In this document: positions 61,011 to 64,000 of the stretch, one piece after another | Position numbering within the stretch: position 1 is the first letter of the stretch | Layout of the letters: every line of letters begins with the position of its first letter | Assembly (NCBI RefSeq): GCF_042653205.1 | Contig: NZ_JBHSHY010000020.1 | Coordinates: 1-64,000, forward strand | Direction of reading: 5' to 3' | DNA from: Paenibacillus_Z sp042653205 | Lineage (GTDB): Bacteria; Bacillota; Bacilli; Paenibacillales; Paenibacillaceae | DNA: 64,000 bases | Position numbers and translations under genes: made by a program | Notes under the pieces: model-generated | Seen by the model: only the letters and a program-made list of their open reading frames with translations | What the model was told of the DNA's origin: nothing | Database searches by the model: none

Positions 61011-62018
61011 TCAGGCGCGGCCTCCTTTGCGGGCGATGTAGACGAAGAACGGCACGCCGATGATCGCCGTCATGACCCCGACCGGCACTTCTTTCGGAAA
61101 CGCGACGTAACGCGAGCCGATGTCCGCCCCGAGCAGCAGGACGCCGCCGAGCACGGCGCAATACGGAATCGTCCAGCGGTAGTCGATGCCGACCAGATAG
61201 CGCGACACATGCGGAATGATGATGCCGACGAAGGCGATCGGCCCCGCCACGGCGACGGAGCCGCCTGCCAGCAGCACGACGGCGAAGCCCGCCGCCAGCT
61301 TGACGAAGATCGTCTTCTGCCCGAGCCCCGTCGCGACGTCCTCGCCGAGCCCGAGCAGGTTCATGTGCCGGGCCAGCACCCAGGCAAGGATGAGCGCGGC
61401 GCCCATATAAGGCGCGGCGGAGGCGAAGATGTCCATGTCGCGGCCGGCCACGGAGCCGACGAACCAATACAGCACTTGATCGAACGTTTGGCCGCCCGTA
61501 AGCAGGATGCCGAGCGAGAGCGACGAGAAAAATGCCGTCATCGCCGCGCCGGCGAGCGTCACCTTGAGCGGCGTCAGGCCGTCGCTGCCGAACGAGCCGA
61601 GCAGGTAGACGAGCGCCGCCGTGAACGCGGCGCCGGCGAACGCCAGCGTGGCGAACGCAGACAAGCCCGAGACGTTGAAGAACGCCGACGAGGCGACGAC
61701 GAAGAAAGCGGCGCCGGCATTGATGCCGAACAAGCTCGGCGATGCCAGCGGGTTGCGCGTGATACCCTGCATCAGCGCGCCCGCGACGGCGAGGCTCGCC
61801 CCGGCGATCGCCGCGATGAACGCCCGCGGGACGCGCGTGGTGCGGATGATGATCTGCTGCTGCGAACCGCTATAATGATTGTAGGCTTGCGCGACGTCGT
61901 GCCAGCTGAAGTCCGTGACGCCGTACAGGATGCTGCAAGCGATGCCCGTCAGGAACAGCAGCAGGCCGGCCAGCAGGCCGGCGACTTTATGCGCGCGCGT
62001 AGAGAGTAGAACGTTCAT
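61011..62018 (-). CDS. ferric-siderophore ABC transporter permease (FecC type)
   Basis: A 335-residue FecCD-family permease with the same motifs as its partner (ALMQGITRNPLASPSLFGINAG, FVGIIIPHVSRYLVG). The ATG follows AGAGGATCGC. It is the first gene of the minus arm and is read from a promoter overlapped by Fur control. The order permease-permease-ATPase matches Bacillota feu/yfi-type operons. Confidence 0.94.
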   Translation of the reverse strand: MNVLLSTRAHKVAGLLAGLLLFLTGIACSILYGVTDFSWHDVAQAYNHYSGSQQQIIIRTTRVPRAFIAAIAGASLAVAGALMQGITRNPLASPSLFGINAGAAFFVVASSAFFNVSGLSAFATLAFAGAAFTAALVYLLGSFGSDGLTPLKVTLAGAAMTAFFSSLSLGILLTGGQTFDQVLYWFVGSVAGRDMDIFASAAPYMGAALILAWVLARHMNLLGLGEDVATGLGQKTIFVKLAAGFAVVLLAGGSVAVAGPIAFVGIIIPHVSRYLVGIDYRWTIPYCAVLGGVLLLGADIGSRYVAFPKEVPVGVMTAIIGVPFFVYIARKGGRA

Positions 62019-62129
62019 GCGATCCTCTTTCTCTTCTTCGGGAATTGGGAAGGACTATGTAGGACGACGTAGAGCAATGTATGGCGATGCGCGGCCTGCG
62101 GCCGAAACGAATTATTTTAACATTCAACT

Positions 62130-62158
62130 ATTGTAGGGGATACGGGGGTGACTGTCAA
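62130..62158 (-). promoter_or_regulatory. promoter of the siderophore permease operon
   Basis: On the minus strand TTGACA (62158-62153), a 17-base spacer and TACAAT (62135-62130) form a near-consensus sigma-A promoter. A Fur box lies directly upstream of the -35. Confidence 0.85.
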
Positions 62159-62164
62159 TGATTT

Positions 62165-62179
62165 TGAGAATCATTATCA
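62165..62179. promoter_or_regulatory. Fur box 1
   Basis: TGAGAATCATTATCA matches 14 of 15 positions of the Bacillus 7-1-7 Fur box. It lies between the two divergent promoters, 6 bases from each -35, and can repress both in high iron. Confidence 0.88.
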
Positions 62180-62185
62180 AATCGA

Positions 62186-62214
62186 TTGACGCCGGCTTCC
62201 AGGCCTGTTATAGT
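62186..62214 (+). promoter_or_regulatory. promoter of the siderophore-binding protein gene
   Basis: TTGACG, a 17-base spacer and TATAGT form a good sigma-A promoter. The predicted start near 62221 lies just before the second Fur box. Confidence 0.82.
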
Positions 62215-62229
62215 GTAGCTGACCAAGAA

Positions 62230-62244
62230 TGAGAATCATTTTCA
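62230..62244. promoter_or_regulatory. Fur box 2
   Basis: TGAGAATCATTTTCA matches 13 of 15 positions of the 7-1-7 Fur box. It overlaps the start of the binding-protein transcript, so Fur bound here would block that gene tightly. Confidence 0.85.
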
Positions 62245-62264
62245 TATCGAAAGGAAGCTTGAAC

Positions 62265-63302
62265 ATGTCAGCCATCATTAGTAAGAAATTCGCTTGGACC
62301 GTCTCCACCCTGTTGATTCTGTTCGCCGTCGCCCTCGCGGGATGCGGCCAGTCCGGTTCGAACGGCGCGAACGCCGGCGCCGATAACGCCAATGCCGGAA
62401 ACGCCGGTTCCTCCAACGCCGCGGGCTCGAATGCTGCCGCGGATCCAGCCGCGGAGCGCACCGTTAAGGACGTCATGGGCGAAGCCGTCATCAAGGGCAC
62501 GCCGGCACGCGTCGTCGTCCTCACGAACGAAGGCACCGAAGCGCTGCTCGCGCTCGGCGTGAAGCCGGTCGGCGCCGTCAAATCGTGGACGGGCAATCCG
62601 TGGTACGCCCATATCGCGAAGGACATGGAAGGCGTGACGGTCGTCGGCGAAGAGAGCCAGCCGAACCTCGAGCTGATCGCGAGCTTGAAGCCGGACCTGA
62701 TCATCGGCAACAAAATGCGCCAAGAGAAAGTGTACGAGCAGCTGAAGGCCATCGCGCCGACGGTATTCTCCGAGACGCTGCGCGGCGCTTGGCAGTCGAA
62801 CTTCAAGCTGTACGCGGAAGCGCTCGGCAAGAAAGCCGAAGGCGACAAAATCATCGCCGATTATGACGCACGCACCGCGGACTTCAAAGCGAAGGCCGGC
62901 GACAAGCTGAAGGATAAAGTTTCCGTCGTCCGCTTCATGGCCGGCAAAATCCGCATTTACCTGTCCGACACGTTCACGGGCGTCGCGTTCGAGAAGCTCG
63001 GCATCACCCGTCCGGATAACCAAAACGCCTACAAGGAAACGTTCGCCGAAGAAATCACGAAGGAACGGATGCCGGAGGCCGACGCGGACAAAATCTTCTA
63101 CTTCACGTACGATACGGGCGACGGCAAAGGCAACCAGATGGAGCAGGACATGCTGAAGGATCCGCTGTGGCAAAGCTTGAAAGCCGTCAAGAACGGTCAA
63201 GCCTACCAGGTCAGCGACGCGATCTGGAACACGTCCGGCGGCGTCATCGCGGCGAACCTGATGCTCGACGAATTGTACAAAATCTACGACATTCAGCCCT
63301 AA
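62265..63302 (+). CDS. ferric-siderophore-binding lipoprotein
   Basis: A 345-residue substrate-binding protein of the FecB/FepB (PBP2, helical-backbone) family. The signal peptide ends at the lipobox ALAGC near residue 27, followed by a Gly/Asn/Ala-rich linker to about 65. The binding fold contains RVVVLTNEGTEALLALGVKPVG, LIASLKPDLIIGN and a long backbone helix. The ATG at 62265 follows AAAGGAAGC; an in-frame ATG 12 codons upstream overlaps the Fur box and is rejected. It delivers ferric siderophore to the divergent permeases. Confidence 0.94.
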   Translation: MSAIISKKFAWTVSTLLILFAVALAGCGQSGSNGANAGADNANAGNAGSSNAAGSNAAADPAAERTVKDVMGEAVIKGTPARVVVLTNEGTEALLALGVKPVGAVKSWTGNPWYAHIAKDMEGVTVVGEESQPNLELIASLKPDLIIGNKMRQEKVYEQLKAIAPTVFSETLRGAWQSNFKLYAEALGKKAEGDKIIADYDARTADFKAKAGDKLKDKVSVVRFMAGKIRIYLSDTFTGVAFEKLGITRPDNQNAYKETFAEEITKERMPEADADKIFYFTYDTGDGKGNQMEQDMLKDPLWQSLKAVKNGQAYQVSDAIWNTSGGVIAANLMLDELYKIYDIQP

Positions 63303-63308
63303 TGTTTC

Positions 63309-63548
63309 TTACGATAACGAGGCGGCGTCCGGATCGGACTCCGCCTCGTTTTTTTTGCCGCCATCGCGGCCTCGGTTGTTCAATCCCAATTCCATCAGCA
63401 GGAGAATCAGCGCCTTGACATAGTGTGCGGCAATATTTTCAACATATACCATTGAAAAACAAATAATGTCATCCGAGCATGCTGCTCCGATGACCGCTTT
63501 AACATGGCCGGTCAGACCCGATGTCTCGCGCCTCTCTCTGCCGGGCAC
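63309..63548 (-). CDS. doubtful small open frame, minus strand
   Basis: A possible 79-residue protein from a GTG at 63548, 10 bases after GGGGGAG, starting 7 bases after the stop of the small membrane gene. Its middle (DDIICFSMVYVENIAAHYVKALILLLMELG) has protein-like composition and a locally low GC content. However, its 3' end overlaps the strong terminator of the binding-protein gene. No family recognised. Confidence 0.25.
   Translation of the reverse strand: MPGRERRETSGLTGHVKAVIGAACSDDIICFSMVYVENIAAHYVKALILLLMELGLNNRGRDGGKKNEAESDPDAASLS
63316..63356 (+). terminator. terminator of the siderophore-binding gene
   Basis: AACGAGGCGG and CCGCCTCGTT, with inner GTCC/GGAC, form a stem. A run of eight T residues follows on the plus strand. 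Confidence 0.93.
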
Positions 63549-63555
63549 GCTCAGC

Positions 63556-63711
63556 TCACTCCCCCTTGCGGCCGTTCCGCAGCTCTTCGGCGATCCTGTC
63601 CAGCCGCTCGATGATCGCGGCGTCGTTGTCGAGCCGCCTGCGCTGATTGCGCTCGATGCCGATGAGTCCCAGAATGACGAAAACCATAAAAAAGATCGCA
63701 AACACGGTCAT
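63556..63711 (-). CDS. small single-pass membrane protein
   Basis: A 51-residue protein: an N-terminal transmembrane helix (FAIFFMVFVILGLIGI, residues 3-20) followed by a charged helical tail (RNQRRRLDNDAAIIERLDRI). This layout is common among Bacillota small membrane proteins of unknown role. The ATG at 63711 follows AAGGGAG. Longer upstream in-frame starts overlap the neighbouring promoter region. Confidence 0.7.
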   Translation of the reverse strand: MTVFAIFFMVFVILGLIGIERNQRRRLDNDAAIIERLDRIAEELRNGRKGE

Positions 63712-63850
63712 GCGTTTCCCACTCCCTTCGCGAATGCCGGCTTCTCTGCCCGTTTCATTCGGTTTCAAAAGCTTCACGCGTTCTAAACATGTTCTCCCGT
63801 CCGGCTGTGATAGGATGATCTGGACAGCCAATCGAGGGAGGAAAATGATC

Positions 63851-64000
63851 ATGCAGCAATCTCGTTCATTATCTCATAACCCCGCGGAACCGCCTATCGG
63901 GTTCGTCGCGTCCGGCTCCTATCCCGCGCGCGCGGGCAACGCGGTGCGTCCCCTCATCGACAGCGGCCCCGCCTTCCGGCGCATCTGCGAAGCCGTCGAA
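63851..64000 (+). CDS. phospholipase D-like/cardiolipin synthase-type protein (partial, 5' end)
   Basis: The first 50 residues of a gene that runs off the right edge. GSYPARAGNAVRPLIDSGPAFRRICEAVE resembles the start of phospholipase D-family proteins, where a short segment precedes the first HKD domain. The ATG at 63851 is 9 bases after GGAGG; an ATG two codons earlier is too close to that site. The catalytic motifs lie outside the window, so the call is tentative. Confidence 0.55.
   Translation, partial: MQQSRSLSHNPAEPPIGFVASGSYPARAGNAVRPLIDSGPAFRRICEAVE

Overview
The window looks like chromosome of a GC-rich, endospore-forming member of the Paenibacillaceae (Paenibacillus or Cohnella type). 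The evidence is a Bacillota-type 16S rRNA 5' end with tandem rrn promoters, gerE, a YhcN/YlaJ-type spore lipoprotein, a YheC/YheD-type spore coat ATP-grasp protein, a surface protein with three SLH domains, YesM/YesN sensor-regulator pairs beside sugar transporters, and strong AGGAGG-type ribosome binding sites. GTG and TTG starts are common. I see no insertion sequence, phage, CRISPR array or tRNA gene. Most genes are on the minus strand. Layout: 1-698 holds the start of an rrn operon reading leftwards. 831-7681 is a sugar ABC importer (binding protein, two permeases) with its own YesM/YesN two-component system in one minus-strand operon. 7979-9378 holds an aldo/keto reductase and a small unknown gene. 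9428-13917 is a SNF2 helicase/SWIM zinc-finger pair (ywqA/ywqB type). 14128-20111 is a probable spore-surface glycan locus: ugd, a sugar nucleotidyltransferase, three glycosyltransferases and a YheC/D-type protein, with sigma-K-like promoter motifs between the two arms. 20408-27617 holds an orphan Spo0B-type sensor kinase, a TPR membrane protein, glutaminase, a DHA2 efflux pump with a divergent TetR regulator and a palindromic operator, gerE, and a WGxxGxxG small protein. 27736-33035 holds a PhyH-family dioxygenase with a divergent AraC regulator, a spore lipoprotein whose YhcN halves are separated by a long repeat insert, and a DUF5939-like protein lacking the usual cyclase domain. 33251-38532 is an antibiotic-resistance-type module (response regulator, kinase, ABC ATPase, two ABC-2 permeases) resembling the Bacillus subtilis lnrJKLMN (yfiJKLMN) linearmycin system. 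38689-41557 is a dehydrogenase/isomerase pair with a divergent AraC regulator. 41669-47916 is a two-gene HupE-like system and a 1643-residue S-layer-anchored PHP hydrolase. 48458-49420 holds a P-loop kinase-like protein and a tiny Cys-containing protein. 49575-57557 is a polysaccharide-degradation locus: GH127, heparinase II/III, an unrecognised 556-residue protein and GH88, under a divergent AraC regulator. 57694-58987 has two small membrane proteins and a probable frameshifted small gene. 59131-63302 is a Fur-regulated ferric-siderophore importer with two Fur boxes between divergent promoters. The right edge carries a small membrane protein and the start of a phospholipase D-like gene. Best candidates for something undescribed: the GH127-heparinase-unknown-GH88 locus with its 556-residue protein; the repeat-split YhcN lipoprotein; the cyclase-less DUF5939 protein; and the GT/YheC-D locus with possible sigma-K control.
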